Below are positions 1 through 8,633 of a DNA stretch of 64,000 bases, in pieces. Made by a program: the position numbers and the translations under genes. Source of the DNA: a virus. The notes beneath the pieces were generated by a model. The model worked only from the letters and a program-made list of their open reading frames with translations. It did no database searches and was not told where the DNA came from. Numbering within the stretch: the stretch's first letter is position 1; each line of letters starts with the position of its first letter. The stretch covers positions 1 through 64,000 of IMG/VR virus record IMGVR_UViG_3300036770_006893; one strand, 5' to 3'.

Positions 1-140
1 TATCTTGCTGGTTCTGGTGATACATTAGATACGTTATGGCTTTCATCGTAGCAGACTTCATGTATGCTGTATGTGATGGTAGGTTCATCAAAACTAGTAT
101 GCTTCGTTGTTTGTTTAACAACTCTAAAATCACAAGTCAT
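1..140 (-). CDS. Hypothetical protein, 3' end outside window
   Basis: Partial gene running off the left edge. The ATG at 138-140 overlaps the stop of the upstream gene. The visible N-terminus (FRVVK, then YSIHEVCYDE) matches the protein at 13827-14066 (YRVVK, YGIHEVYYDN), so this is a paralogue. Function unknown. Confidence 0.7.
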   Translation of the reverse strand, partial: MTCDFRVVKQTTKHTSFDEPTITYSIHEVCYDESHNVSNVSPEPAR

Positions 141-453
141 CGCCTAGCCCTTTCAATGATTGAGTATACCCTGGTGGTTTGTCTTTGTCAAGTAGAGAGC
201 GTCTTTCTTCTCTTAGTCCAGCGATTTCTTTGTTTAATGTTCTGATTTCAGATTTGAGGCTCTGAATAAGATATAGTTTATTAAACTCGCCAGCTTCATA
301 ACCAGCATTAAAAGATGCCTTTAACCATTCTTTGATGTTTTTCCAGTTATCAACCTCATCCTTAGGATTAACAACAAGATCGTCGTATGCTCTTTCACAC
401 CTAAGAGAGAATCCTTCTATTTCATTCAACCAATCTTCAAATGTTTTTGTCAT
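130..453 (-). CDS. Hypothetical protein, C-terminal coiled coil
   Basis: 107 aa. The C-terminal half is rich in Leu, Glu, Lys and Arg in a heptad-like pattern (residues about 60-90), suggesting a coiled coil. It overlaps both neighbours by a few bases, as expected for translational coupling. Function unknown. Confidence 0.75.
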   Translation of the reverse strand: MTKTFEDWLNEIEGFSLRCERAYDDLVVNPKDEVDNWKNIKEWLKASFNAGYEAGEFNKLYLIQSLKSEIRTLNKEIAGLREERRSLLDKDKPPGYTQSLKGLGDDL

Positions 454-658
454 CCCAAATTCTTTCCAAGTAGTCTAAAGTGTCTTTAACTGTACCGTCA
501 TCGTAGAAACAATCAAGATCGGTTTGTGTTATCTTTTTGTATAAATCAGACCGAACTAGGTGCAGAACATTCATTATTGCCTGACCATGACGAAGTTCAA
601 ATTCGTTTTCATAATAAAACTTATCTGCTTTGTCTAAGAATTGTTCAAAATTAATCAT
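437..658 (-). CDS. Hypothetical protein
   Basis: 73 aa, acidic, no recognised motif. It overlaps the genes on both sides in the same leftward operon. Confidence 0.7.
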   Translation of the reverse strand: MINFEQFLDKADKFYYENEFELRHGQAIMNVLHLVRSDLYKKITQTDLDCFYDDGTVKDTLDYLERIWDDKNI

Positions 659-995
659 CTAAGTCTAGATTCTGTAAATGTGTTCGTGGATAGCCAGCAT
701 CATCATAATCGTAAGTCATAGTCATTTCCTCACTATGCCATTGTATCACAGTCTCTAGTGCTTTGTCAAGACTGTCAAAATAATGAATTCTTGAAGATCC
801 AAGAACATAAGAATAAATACTGACTCCAGTAATTATACCTTTACATTCTTTGTCACTCCAATAATCTCCAAATTCGATGCTAATACTACCTTCGCTGCTT
901 TTACAGTGACCATCTGAATATTTAAAATAATGGTCATATGCTTCTTTGAGAAGTTGGCGAATTTTAATTAGTTTTATAAAATCATCTTTATTCAT
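651..995 (-). CDS. Hypothetical protein
   Basis: 114 aa, acidic C-terminus, no recognised domain. The start overlaps the stop of the upstream gene (ATGA type). Probably cytosolic. Confidence 0.75.
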   Translation of the reverse strand: MNKDDFIKLIKIRQLLKEAYDHYFKYSDGHCKSSEGSISIEFGDYWSDKECKGIITGVSIYSYVLGSSRIHYFDSLDKALETVIQWHSEEMTMTYDYDDAGYPRTHLQNLDLDD

Positions 996-1195
996 TGATC
1001 GCCTCGTTTTGATATTTCAAAACTCCAGTAAGAATATTCTTCAACCCCATCCCATTCTTCATCATAATTTAATCGTAGTCCTACGCTACAATATGGACAA
1101 AAAAGCATCCTGTTACTGTTATATTGTTCAGTAAGATTTTCCCAACTTATAAGAGATGAAATATCTTTTTCACAACTAGGACAATAATAACTCAT
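992..1195 (-). CDS. Small zinc-ribbon-like protein
   Basis: 67 aa with two CPxC knuckles (CPSC near residue 5 and CPYC near residue 33), the spacing of a zinc ribbon. A nucleic-acid or protein-binding role is possible but inferred. Operon member with overlapping ends. Confidence 0.75.
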   Translation of the reverse strand: MSYYCPSCEKDISSLISWENLTEQYNSNRMLFCPYCSVGLRLNYDEEWDGVEEYSYWSFEISKRGDQ

Positions 1196-1362
1196 ACAAA
1201 TAACCTATCTTGCAGTAATTGCTTGACTGTTTCTGTTACGTCGATTCCGTTGACAATAATATTGTTTTCGCCACTCTTTATTGGATTATTTGGTATATTT
1301 TCTGCAACTCTATTATAGAGCCAAAAGATAACAAACTTTTGTTCTTGTGTTAAATTAATCAT
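1192..1362 (-). CDS. Hypothetical protein
   Basis: 56 aa. Start at 1360-1362 and stop at 1192-1194. Both ends overlap neighbouring genes by a few bases, which supports this short frame as a real operon member. No motif. Confidence 0.7.
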   Translation of the reverse strand: MINLTQEQKFVIFWLYNRVAENIPNNPIKSGENNIIVNGIDVTETVKQLLQDRLFV

Positions 1363-1594
1363 AATCAAAACACTCCATTTTTTTGATTTGTCCCCTTTTA
1401 AGATATCTTATATCATTGTCAATATATTCTTTGGCTTGTTCGATTGTGAAAAACTTATTAACGCTACGTAACATTCCGCTACCAACATATTCGTAATCAG
1501 AAACCCAGTACCAAAATAGCAAACCTTTTTTACGAATCTGATACCATTCTTCATTATTACCATTAGAAAATTTGCAAATTTTATATTTACTCAT
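1355..1594 (-). CDS. Hypothetical protein, paralogue of 14494-14772
   Basis: 79 aa. The N-terminal KYKICKFSNG...EWYQI is clearly related to KYKIVKFENG...IWYQI in the gene at 14494-14772, with aromatic residues following in both. Function unknown. Confidence 0.8.
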   Translation of the reverse strand: MSKYKICKFSNGNNEEWYQIRKKGLLFWYWVSDYEYVGSGMLRSVNKFFTIEQAKEYIDNDIRYLKRGQIKKMECFDYD

Positions 1595-1875
1595 AAGTAT
1601 TCTACCCCCTCAAAAGGGTCTTTGTCATAAGGATAATTGAATGGCCCCAAAATCTGACGTCTTTTTTCTTTGAGAAAACTTAATACGTCAAAAAAACACT
1701 CCTCACAAAGATCAATGTTGTATTTGGATCCATCGTCTTTTGACCCATATCCCCAACAACTTTCTAGAGTAGCATAATCCGGCCCAACATTCGTATTAAT
1801 TGTAGTGCTTTTTCCGCAAGCGTCACAATTAACATCATCGACAACTCTTTTTAATTGTTCTTTAAAAGTTTTCAT
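1591..1875 (-). CDS. Zinc-finger-like hypothetical protein
   Basis: 94 aa with CDAC (about residue 18) and CEEC (about residue 58), a likely structural zinc site. Overlaps the next gene by an ATGA-type junction. Confidence 0.75.
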   Translation of the reverse strand: MKTFKEQLKRVVDDVNCDACGKSTTINTNVGPDYATLESCWGYGSKDDGSKYNIDLCEECFFDVLSFLKEKRRQILGPFNYPYDKDPFEGVEYL

Positions 1876-2312
1876 TTGCGTACTTTCGTTATTTCGAATC
1901 CAAATCCTAACAAACGACAGCTAAAACCCTTTCCCCAGTCATATGTATAATAATAGATTTCGGTGGTTAGATCGAGGCTAAAACCATACTGATATAAATC
2001 ATCAGACGGGTGCCAATCGGTATCCATCTTAGGACGTTTGTGAAATAAGAAATTAAAAGGATGAAACCATTTGATTTTTAAATTGTCAAACCATTGAGGT
2101 TTTGCCAAATCCGCAAAATATTGATGCTCACACTCCACACTACAGACCCAAAACCCATTATGCAATTCCCACCCATTATTATGTTCAATTACTGGACAAA
2201 GATAACTATCATTAACAGATTCTTTTCTTTCACAAGTATAGATATATCGCCCACAAACCATACAAGTTTCAGTAGGAGCATCTGGATCGCAACATTTGGT
2301 ATCAGTGTCCAT
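1872..2312 (-). CDS. Cys-rich, probably zinc-binding protein
   Basis: 146 aa from the ATG at 2310-2312, which overlaps the upstream stop. An in-frame upstream start would extend further into that gene. An N-terminal Cys cluster (CC, CMVCG, TC) and a later VCSVECEH suggest one or two zinc sites. Function unknown. Confidence 0.7.
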   Translation of the reverse strand: MDTDTKCCDPDAPTETCMVCGRYIYTCERKESVNDSYLCPVIEHNNGWELHNGFWVCSVECEHQYFADLAKPQWFDNLKIKWFHPFNFLFHKRPKMDTDWHPSDDLYQYGFSLDLTTEIYYYTYDWGKGFSCRLLGFGFEITKVRK

Positions 2313-2502
2313 AGTTTGTATCTTTATAAATCTCTGGATATTTATTCTCAAGAATCTCTGAATCGTCCTCTATGTCACAATGATACAATGCGTATTGGTA
2401 AAATGCAAGACCTTCAAATTTGCTTTCCGGCCAATTTCCATAAGTCTTATCATAGTCTACAACTATAGATCGTAGTTTATCTAAAAATTCTTGATTAGTC
2501 AT
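2302..2502 (-). CDS. Hypothetical protein
   Basis: 66 aa. The ATG at 2500-2502 was preferred over one 24 bases upstream because it forms an ATGA overlap with the preceding stop. No motif. Confidence 0.7.
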   Translation of the reverse strand: MTNQEFLDKLRSIVVDYDKTYGNWPESKFEGLAFYQYALYHCDIEDDSEILENKYPEIYKDTNYGH

Positions 2503-2834
2503 AATACTTCTGTAAGAATTCTCCAACTTTTAAGAGTAAGTCCTTCGTTAATAATTTCGATAGGTTTGCCCTTGAGTTGATCTATACTAGTTACTTTAGC
2601 GTCTTTGAGCAGTTTATTAACTTTTTTTACCATATCTGCTCTTTGTATTTGTCGATCTTTCTCTGTCCATTTAGTATATTTGTCCACCTTAACATCCTCA
2701 CTCCAACCACCATCAATAAAATCTACACAACCCTTACCATTAAAATTTAATACAAACGTAAGTCCAAACTGCATATCTTGGTATCCGCCATATCCGAAAT
2801 ATACTTTTTCAATTTTACCAAGTTCTTTAGTCAT
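2499..2834 (-). CDS. Conserved phage protein of unknown function
   Basis: 111 aa. The pattern FGYGGYQD near the N-terminus, WTEKDR in the middle and a terminal WRILTEVL resembles a family widespread in tailed phages, from memory. No biochemical role is known to me. Confidence 0.8.
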   Translation of the reverse strand: MTKELGKIEKVYFGYGGYQDMQFGLTFVLNFNGKGCVDFIDGGWSEDVKVDKYTKWTEKDRQIQRADMVKKVNKLLKDAKVTSIDQLKGKPIEIINEGLTLKSWRILTEVL

Positions 2835-3089
2835 TCAATCCTCCTTTGCTGCCTTGATAATAGCGTCTCGTGATACTACAACAGTTACTTTATGATTATT
2901 TGTATTCCATTCGTGCCACGCTCTACATAATGCACACCCGTGTTCATATTCAGCACAATTTTCTCCCCAAATATCAATCATTTCATTAAACGTAAGAGGA
3001 ATTGTAACTTCCACAAAATTTAAACTAAAACCGTAGTGGGCTTTCAAGTTTTCTAATTGAGTTTCTTGAGTTAGTAGACTTTTATGCAC
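2835..3089 (-). CDS. Hypothetical protein with a CxxC site
   Basis: 84 aa. Contains CAEYEHGCALCRAWHEW around residues 45-60, a possible metal site. Operon member. Confidence 0.7.
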   Translation of the reverse strand: MHKSLLTQETQLENLKAHYGFSLNFVEVTIPLTFNEMIDIWGENCAEYEHGCALCRAWHEWNTNNHKVTVVVSRDAIIKAAKED

Positions 3090-3291
3090 GGATTATCTCC
3101 TCGCACCCTGCTCGACAATCTTTTAATTGATTAGATTGTATACATCTCCAAAGTTTTCCCTTATCATGAATAGCCACACAATTCATCGCTCCATGAATTT
3201 TACAATGCGGGGTTGGCTTGCAACTATTAGTAGACTTAACTTCTACCAAATCAAATCTACTATTGTTATCGTTGATAGGTTGAATAGTCAT
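3082..3291 (-). CDS. Small Cys/His-rich protein
   Basis: 69 aa. Contains HCKIHGAMNC and further Cys residues towards the C-terminus, consistent with a small zinc fold. It overlaps the genes on both sides. Confidence 0.65.
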   Translation of the reverse strand: MTIQPINDNNSRFDLVEVKSTNSCKPTPHCKIHGAMNCVAIHDKGKLWRCIQSNQLKDCRAGCEEIIRA

Positions 3292-3536
3292 GAATTATCT
3301 TCTTCGTGCTTACTTATTCCACAATAATCGCACTTATAAATTCTATGAGATCGTACTAAATTATAACCATGAAAACTAAATTTATGTCCTATTTTTTCAC
3401 ATTCTTGTCTTATCTTTTTCATTGCAGGATTATGGATTCTATTATCATAATCTCGTAAAAACTCTCTCATTTTAGAGTTTCTTTCTTCCCATAGTTTTAT
3501 CTTTTGGTCGTATATTTGTTGGTGATTCATTGCCAA
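3288..3536 (-). CDS. Small protein with C-terminal zinc knuckle
   Basis: 82 aa, basic. CEKIGH and CDYCG in the C-terminal half suggest a zinc ribbon. Overlaps both neighbours. Confidence 0.7.
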   Translation of the reverse strand: MAMNHQQIYDQKIKLWEERNSKMREFLRDYDNRIHNPAMKKIRQECEKIGHKFSFHGYNLVRSHRIYKCDYCGISKHEEDNS

Positions 3537-3766
3537 CCATTATTAATGGCATCCCATGTTACATCTTTATATTTTGGGTAATCAACGGGCCAGTATTTGG
3601 GTCGTTCTTGCTTTTCTTGTGGATAATATGGTCTAGAATACTGTAGTTGTTCCACTGTTTTAATCAGTTGTCTAACAACAGTTTCAAGATTCAATAGTGA
3701 TTCTAATACCACATCAATCTTTGGTTTAGATTTTTTAACTGACTTGTGTTTACTTTTCTTTTTCAT
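3527..3766 (-). CDS. Hypothetical protein with Lys-rich N-terminus
   Basis: 79 aa. It begins with a strongly basic Lys/Ser tract, then a Leu-rich helix (about residues 20-45) and a Pro/Tyr-rich tail. Function unknown. Confidence 0.7.
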   Translation of the reverse strand: MKKKSKHKSVKKSKPKIDVVLESLLNLETVVRQLIKTVEQLQYSRPYYPQEKQERPKYWPVDYPKYKDVTWDAINNGWQ

Positions 3767-3893
3767 TTTTTTCCACTAATTTTAGTATTGATCCATCTTT
3801 AAATTGAAGAATAAGAGTTTCTGGTTTAGAGAAAGATAGAGTATAACTAACAATATTTTTGTGTTGTCGTAAAATTTCTAGCAACTTATCCAT
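3750..3893 (-). CDS. Small hypothetical protein, paralogue of 13146-13313
   Basis: 47 aa. The C-terminal LQFKDGSILKLVEK matches IKFKDGSVVQLIEK in the gene at 13146-13313. The end overlaps the next gene. Confidence 0.65.
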   Translation of the reverse strand: MDKLLEILRQHKNIVSYTLSFSKPETLILQFKDGSILKLVEKNEKEK

Positions 3894-3896
3894 AAA

Positions 3897-4088
3897 CTAC
3901 CAGTGATGAATAATATTTGCAATAATAAAAGCACAAGTAATAAAATTGATCAATATAATACTTAACTTAATAGTAAATGCTGTCCATGCTTCGTATTGAG
4001 TTAATATAGGAATGTCGGGAGCATCATAATCATCTTTTCCGACTCTATGATCTATTGCTCTTGCTAAGATTAGCAATTTTCTATTCAT
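3897..4088 (-). CDS. Small membrane protein
   Basis: 63 aa with one predicted transmembrane helix at about residues 38-60 and a charged N-terminal half. Overlaps the next gene upstream. Confidence 0.7.
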   Translation of the reverse strand: MNRKLLILARAIDHRVGKDDYDAPDIPILTQYEAWTAFTIKLSIILINFITCAFIIANIIHHW

Positions 4089-4311
4089 TAGTTGGAGGCA
4101 AAGGATTATTGTTTACAGGAATATACTTTTGAAGTGTAGCCAACTTCCCATCAGCATCATCTAAGATATCCACATATTTCTTTAGTTCTTCAAGGATATC
4201 GGAATGTTCGCCAATGCCTACGCTATTATTCATATAAAGATTAAGAGTAGCCACTGCTTCACTGATTTTAGAATTATAATGATCGACCAGAGCCTTTAGA
4301 AAAAGATTCAT
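4081..4311 (-). CDS. Hypothetical helical protein
   Basis: 76 aa, heptad-like Leu spacing, acidic, probably all helical. Function unknown. Confidence 0.7.
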   Translation of the reverse strand: MNLFLKALVDHYNSKISEAVATLNLYMNNSVGIGEHSDILEELKKYVDILDDADGKLATLQKYIPVNNNPLPPTNE

Positions 4312-4320
4312 ACTATCTCC

Positions 4321-4464
4321 TTAATTGTTAACTATTTTCTTGAGTTTTTTACTTAAAGATTCTATTACTTTATTTACCGCCGTACTAACACTATAGTCTT
4401 TTTTGTAAGCGTTAAGAGCGTCTAACATTCTCCATGCTTCTTGCTTACTAATATCTATATTCAT
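4321..4464 (-). CDS. Small hypothetical protein
   Basis: 47 aa, basic C-terminus (KKLKK). The ATG overlaps the stop of the gene upstream. Confidence 0.6.
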   Translation of the reverse strand: MNIDISKQEAWRMLDALNAYKKDYSVSTAVNKVIESLSKKLKKIVNN

Positions 4465-4631
4465 ATTACTAATTCTATAAAATTTTCGCCATCAATATCT
4501 GTTTGAATTAAAACCGGATCTATATTTTCATATTCATCTAGGTCGTAGTCATATACAACTACTTCAAATTCATCAGAATCTTCTAATGAAGTCAACTCTT
4601 TATCTTTAAGAATGAGTTTAATTTGTTTCAT
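4461..4631 (-). CDS. Small acidic hypothetical protein
   Basis: 56 aa. The ATGA overlap at its 3' end and the acidic Asp/Glu/Tyr-rich middle resemble other small proteins in this window. No motif. Confidence 0.65.
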   Translation of the reverse strand: MKQIKLILKDKELTSLEDSDEFEVVVYDYDLDEYENIDPVLIQTDIDGENFIELVI

Positions 4632-4655
4632 TTCTAAAACTTTCGCATAGAGTTG

Positions 4656-5222
4656 TTATCCTACAAAACAGCCTCTTGAGTTAAATAGTTTTTGTATTTC
4701 TTTGAAACTCCACGGCTCTCCAAATATTTTACCATAGTTTACTGTATTGTCAACCCCAACGTCTAAAGTTAATCTTTTTGAGGTTTGATCTTCATTATCT
4801 AATTTAGAGTGAACATGACCGTATAGCATATAACTACCCTTATGACTAGACGGCCAACTTCTGTGGGGATAATGACTTAGAAATATTTTTTGATTACAAT
4901 AGATTATTTCTTTAGTATCTTGAAGAGTAGAGAATCCATTCATATCAGTAGTATTTTTATCTGGAAAATAATCTTTATGTTTTTCGTGATTACCCCATAT
5001 TAGATGAACATTTTTACAATTAATACGAATTCTATAGTCTATTGGTTTTTTGCTTTTAAAACAAAAATCTCCAAGCACATATAGGGTGTCTTCATAATCA
5101 ACAACTTTATTTATCTGATCTAGTATGTGCTTATTCATAATATGAACATCATCAAAAGGACGATTACAATATTTGATTATATTGTTATGTCCAAAATGAC
5201 AATCAGATGTAAAGTATATCAT
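4656..5222 (-). CDS. Calcineurin-like metallophosphoesterase
   Basis: 188 aa, the usual length for a minimal metallophosphoesterase. All family motifs are present in order: DCH near residue 7, GDF near 52, GNHE near 76, an HYPH segment near 116 and GHVH near 134. These residues bind the dinuclear metal centre that hydrolyses phosphomono- or diesters. The start overlaps the stop of the next gene. The substrate cannot be told; phage members are often proposed to act on cyclic nucleotides or nucleic-acid ends. Confidence 0.92.
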   Translation of the reverse strand: MIYFTSDCHFGHNNIIKYCNRPFDDVHIMNKHILDQINKVVDYEDTLYVLGDFCFKSKKPIDYRIRINCKNVHLIWGNHEKHKDYFPDKNTTDMNGFSTLQDTKEIIYCNQKIFLSHYPHRSWPSSHKGSYMLYGHVHSKLDNEDQTSKRLTLDVGVDNTVNYGKIFGEPWSFKEIQKLFNSRGCFVG

Positions 5223-5626
5223 TATTCAACAACATAACCTTCTACTTTTGCTTCTTCATCACTTAATACTTTCATCCAAGCCAATACAACTTCGCCATTT
5301 TTAATTTTTCTATTACGCAACTTTCCTTTGTTGCCAGAATATTCACAAATGCAACCACTCATACTCTCTGCCATATTAACTACGCCATTGATATAATCAT
5401 CAGCACCATACTTATACATCCTAAGTAAAGAAAATTTTTCTTTAATTTGTGACCAATAAAAATCTATAACTTTACCTTGTTTTGTTGAATAGTCTATATA
5501 ATGTTGAATAACTCCACAACAACGATTAATTATTTCGTACCAACCGTCGCCACACTCAATATACTTGAGATTTTTGAATTGGTTTGGATACTTTTCGTAT
5601 AGTTGGTTTTGTAGTTCCGCGTCCAT
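5222..5626 (-). CDS. Conserved hypothetical protein with Cys pairs
   Basis: 134 aa, beginning MDAELQ...YPNQFKNL. Contains GDGWYEIINRCC and CICEYSG segments seen in phage proteins of unknown function, from memory. Overlaps the phosphoesterase start. Confidence 0.75.
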   Translation of the reverse strand: MDAELQNQLYEKYPNQFKNLKYIECGDGWYEIINRCCGVIQHYIDYSTKQGKVIDFYWSQIKEKFSLLRMYKYGADDYINGVVNMAESMSGCICEYSGNKGKLRNRKIKNGEVVLAWMKVLSDEEAKVEGYVVE

Positions 5627-5627
5627 T

Positions 5628-5810
5628 TTACTTTGCCTTATACTTCTTTTGTTTTTGAAGCATGGAAAGAATACTCATATACTTTTCAGCATCACTCTTG
5701 CTATTAAATTCGGTTACAATGGCCTGACCATCACTCTTGGGGAGATTAATAGGCTGACCATTTTGGGTAACAACAAACTTACCATTCTTTTCAACAACAC
5801 CAAGACTCAT
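5628..5810 (-). CDS. Hypothetical protein
   Basis: 60 aa, first gene after the promoter at 5849-5876. Hydrophilic, basic tail, no motif. Confidence 0.7.
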   Translation of the reverse strand: MSLGVVEKNGKFVVTQNGQPINLPKSDGQAIVTEFNSKSDAEKYMSILSMLQKQKKYKAK

Positions 5811-5848
5811 AGTTATCCTCTAAGGTAAAAGAAACGAAACACACTTGT

Positions 5849-5876
5849 ATTATACTGGACTTTGACTATATGTCAA
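5849..5876 (-). promoter_or_regulatory. Sigma70-type promoter
   Basis: TTGACA, 16 bp, TATAAT (perfect hexamers) read leftward, 39 bases upstream of the ATG at 5810. It overlaps the 3' end of the preceding gene. Confidence 0.8.
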
Positions 5877-6287
5877 ATCACGCTCTACCATTTTCCCATC
5901 ACGAACCACATAGATGCAAACATTATTATGAGATGATCTAATATATTCTCGACCACCATCAATCATATTGCCATTATCAAAACTCTTATAATCATGGTGA
6001 GACTGAGAGTATTGAAGATCGCCGTCATCATCTTCTACCATACCAAATGTATATCTCTCTATTGCGTCAGCACTAAAAATTACATAAGATCCATCTTCAT
6101 AATTGATACCTATACCAAAATACCTGTTACCAAATGTTGGATGTGGAGTATTCCTATAGAAAATATCCACAGGTCGATCACTCATATTATAATCTGTGGT
6201 ACAAACATAACTGATAGGGACATTATCCTTCTGTGAATAATGCTCAATAACCTTATCAGTATTGGTAGTTGGAAAGTGTTTAATCAT
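5850..6287 (-). CDS. Hypothetical protein
   Basis: 145 aa, rich in Asp, Tyr and Ser. Its last codons contain the promoter of the next transcription unit. It overlaps the gene upstream. No recognised family. Confidence 0.75.
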   Translation of the reverse strand: MIKHFPTTNTDKVIEHYSQKDNVPISYVCTTDYNMSDRPVDIFYRNTPHPTFGNRYFGIGINYEDGSYVIFSADAIERYTFGMVEDDDGDLQYSQSHHDYKSFDNGNMIDGGREYIRSSHNNVCIYVVRDGKMVERDLTYSQSPV

Positions 6288-6466
6288 TTTCGAAAATAAT
6301 TACTTAAGGTAAAAAACATAGTAGACCAACAACAAATAAAAATGCCGACTCTTTCTGTCTGATCTGGATCTCCATCTTTTTTAAGAGTCCAAATGAGTAT
6401 GCTAGCAATAGCACTGCTTATGCCTGTAATAAAAAATACATTGGGCCAAAATTTGTTTTGCTTCAT
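6284..6466 (-). CDS. Small two-helix membrane protein
   Basis: 60 aa from the ATG at 6464-6466 (ATGA overlap with the upstream stop). Two hydrophobic segments (about residues 8-26 and 40-56) separated by a charged loop. Confidence 0.7.
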   Translation of the reverse strand: MKQNKFWPNVFFITGISSAIASILIWTLKKDGDPDQTERVGIFICCWSTMFFTLSNYFRK

Positions 6467-6687
6467 AAATTGGCGTTTTCTTCTTCTAGATATTGACGAA
6501 TATCGTTTTGAAACTCTTCCAATTCTTCTCCCAAAACAACAGCAGCACAATACAAGATATGATCTCTTGGATCATTTCCATCATTGATATATTCTTGGTA
6601 ACTAATTTGTTCACTATCACTATCAAAAATATATCTAGCACACTCCATAGCCGCATCTGTATAAGACAGTTCAGTTTGACTTTTCAT
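6463..6687 (-). CDS. Acidic hypothetical protein
   Basis: 74 aa from the ATG that overlaps the upstream stop. Glu/Asp-rich and probably helical. No motif. Confidence 0.7.
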   Translation of the reverse strand: MKSQTELSYTDAAMECARYIFDSDSEQISYQEYINDGNDPRDHILYCAAVVLGEELEEFQNDIRQYLEEENANL

Positions 6688-6896
6688 TTCTTTCTCCAAT
6701 TTCTAGATGGATCACGACGCTTGGGTTTAACATAGTGAGTAACTTTAACTGTTTGTTCCACAGTATACGGATACATATTATTGATCCTTATTTCTGGAAT
6801 CAGATAAGGATCAGATTGTGGCGGTTTAGTGTCGTAGTATCCAGTAGCGATATTGACAATCTTTTTAACACTATCCATCCAATTATACTCACCCAT
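6684..6896 (-). CDS. Hypothetical protein
   Basis: 70 aa with a basic, Pro-containing C-terminus. Overlapping ends with both neighbours. Confidence 0.7.
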   Translation of the reverse strand: MGEYNWMDSVKKIVNIATGYYDTKPPQSDPYLIPEIRINNMYPYTVEQTVKVTHYVKPKRRDPSRNWRKK

Positions 6897-7386
6897 ACTG
6901 AGTCCATTTCCTTTCGCTAATAATATCCTTATACTTTTCGCCAGCAGGAGTTAGTTGCACCATACCATCCACACAAAAGATACAACCATCCTTATCGCCC
7001 GGATTATCATATCTATCACCACCTTCTTCATCATAGTGATCGAAATGCAAAGATAGTCCAGTATTCTTATTAAAAACAGTTTTAAGATTGGTTACAAGAA
7101 TTTCATATTGATCGAAGATATCTTCCACAATCTGTTCTTCTGTCAACTCCAATCGAATAGTAGCCTTAGACTCATCATCAAGCACAGCATCATGCAAAGC
7201 ATCAATAATTTGGTCATTATCACTCCATGCGAGCCATCGACCAATATTCCCCCATCCGACACCATCAAAATACTTAGCCTTTTCAATAGCCTTGATTTCA
7301 TCTGGACAAATCTTTTTCAGATCATCATATTCGATAACAAAACTGCCAACAGCAAAACTGCCCATTCCCATAACTTTGTTCTCCAA
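6889..7386 (-). CDS. Hypothetical acidic protein
   Basis: 165 aa, many Asp/Glu, single CIFC motif near residue 140. First gene of a transcription unit with a promoter at 7400-7427. Confidence 0.75.
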   Translation of the reverse strand: MENKVMGMGSFAVGSFVIEYDDLKKICPDEIKAIEKAKYFDGVGWGNIGRWLAWSDNDQIIDALHDAVLDDESKATIRLELTEEQIVEDIFDQYEILVTNLKTVFNKNTGLSLHFDHYDEEGGDRYDNPGDKDGCIFCVDGMVQLTPAGEKYKDIISERKWTQYG

Positions 7387-7399
7387 GGACGATTAACAT

Positions 7400-7427
7400 A
7401 GTTTAACACACCTTCCGCAACTGTCAA
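7400..7427 (-). promoter_or_regulatory. Sigma70-type promoter
   Basis: TTGACA, 16 bp, TAAACT, immediately upstream of the ATG at 7386. Confidence 0.7.
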
Positions 7428-7436
7428 CTCTGCTCA

Positions 7437-8246
7437 TCATGTTTTTTGTACTACGGCGTTTTCAAAAATTCCGTGAGCAATATAATGATCAATTAATGAG
7501 TCTTTTGTGATTAAGGGTTTGAGGTTATAGTTATTTTTTTTGTACTGATTTGTATCAAATTTTTTTGGCAAAAAGAAATTAGGCACACTGTTTAATAAAT
7601 TTGTATATTTACTATTTTTGATAGCGTTTTCTGAGACGATATCATAATTGTCATATAATGAAAGTCTTTTTAAGTGTTTTTGATGTGTTTCTAGTGGATA
7701 TTTACAATCGGCTATTGAATTAGATAGTATCTCCATTCTAGATTCTACTGCCTGTAAACAAAACTTGCTATCGGCAGTTTTTATTAGTCTGGTATTTGGA
7801 TATATAGTGTCAATAGGAGGAAAATTTGCAAATCTGATATATTTTTTCAGATCACTATAAGTGTCGATATAAAAACAAATATCTAAAGGTACGCCAAAAA
7901 TATGCATGTGATAACCATATTTAAATGATGGTTGATTATCGCTTGTATAAGATGAATTATGAGTACCAAAATTTCTTATCGGTTCATAGGTTCTAAATGG
8001 CTTAACGGTATAAATCCTTTTGTCCTCAGAATAAACGATAAAGTCACTAGTTAATAACTTATTAAGAAAATGTGATCTATTTGAAATATTGACTTTGATA
8101 TCAATATCTTTTATAGTGCTTAATGGTCTATGTAAATAGAATACTTCGCAGATACTTCCTACAAAAGTGATAGAATCACCAAAAATTCTACATAAATTAT
8201 TTATTACTAGTTTTTTAGCTGATGATTTTATATCACTCATACCCAT
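7437..8246 (-). CDS. Putative nucleotidyltransferase-fold protein
   Basis: 269 aa. A VGS motif (about residue 30) is followed about 18 residues later by KDIDIKV, the GS...DxD arrangement of minimal nucleotidyltransferases, which transfer NMP to a hydroxyl or protein acceptor. The rest is not recognised. It is also possible that the DxD is fortuitous. A promoter-bearing gap separates it from the gene on its left. Confidence 0.5.
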   Translation of the reverse strand: MGMSDIKSSAKKLVINNLCRIFGDSITFVGSICEVFYLHRPLSTIKDIDIKVNISNRSHFLNKLLTSDFIVYSEDKRIYTVKPFRTYEPIRNFGTHNSSYTSDNQPSFKYGYHMHIFGVPLDICFYIDTYSDLKKYIRFANFPPIDTIYPNTRLIKTADSKFCLQAVESRMEILSNSIADCKYPLETHQKHLKRLSLYDNYDIVSENAIKNSKYTNLLNSVPNFFLPKKFDTNQYKKNNYNLKPLITKDSLIDHYIAHGIFENAVVQKT

Positions 8247-8249
8247 CCT

Positions 8250-8633
8250 TTAGATGTAACAGTGGCGTCTAAATATAATACCCTTTTGATTGGATATGGG
8301 TATGAAGTTATCTAATTTTGTTGTTTTGCAAACCACCCAGCCATATTTAGGCTTATCGTCATTCCAATAAAGAAGCTCATCGGTTTCTTTTACTAAATGT
8401 CGATTATAGTCATCTATCCAGGCATTTTTATCTGGGTACTTAAAACTATGACTAAAGGTAATAGCTCCGATAATTCTTGCTTTAAATTTACCAGATTTTC
8501 CAGGCGTTTCTATAAGTGCTAGTTCAACTCCTTCATACTTTTTAGGCAGCGGGTACGTTCGTGTTTCTACGCTTTTGTCGCCATTTATTAATAGAGTTGA
8601 CCAAGGAACCTGTACGTTTAAACCAACTGTCAT
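8250..8633 (-). CDS. ASCH domain protein
   Basis: 127 aa, a full-length stand-alone ASCH domain. The N-terminus VPWSTLLINGDKSVETR carries the family signature (Q/VPW..li..G.K.vE.R), followed by the conserved GAITF strand. ASCH folds resemble PUA domains and are thought to bind RNA or modified nucleotides. Coupled to the gene upstream by an ATGA overlap. Confidence 0.8.
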   Translation of the reverse strand: MTVGLNVQVPWSTLLINGDKSVETRTYPLPKKYEGVELALIETPGKSGKFKARIIGAITFSHSFKYPDKNAWIDDYNRHLVKETDELLYWNDDKPKYGWVVCKTTKLDNFIPISNQKGIIFRRHCYI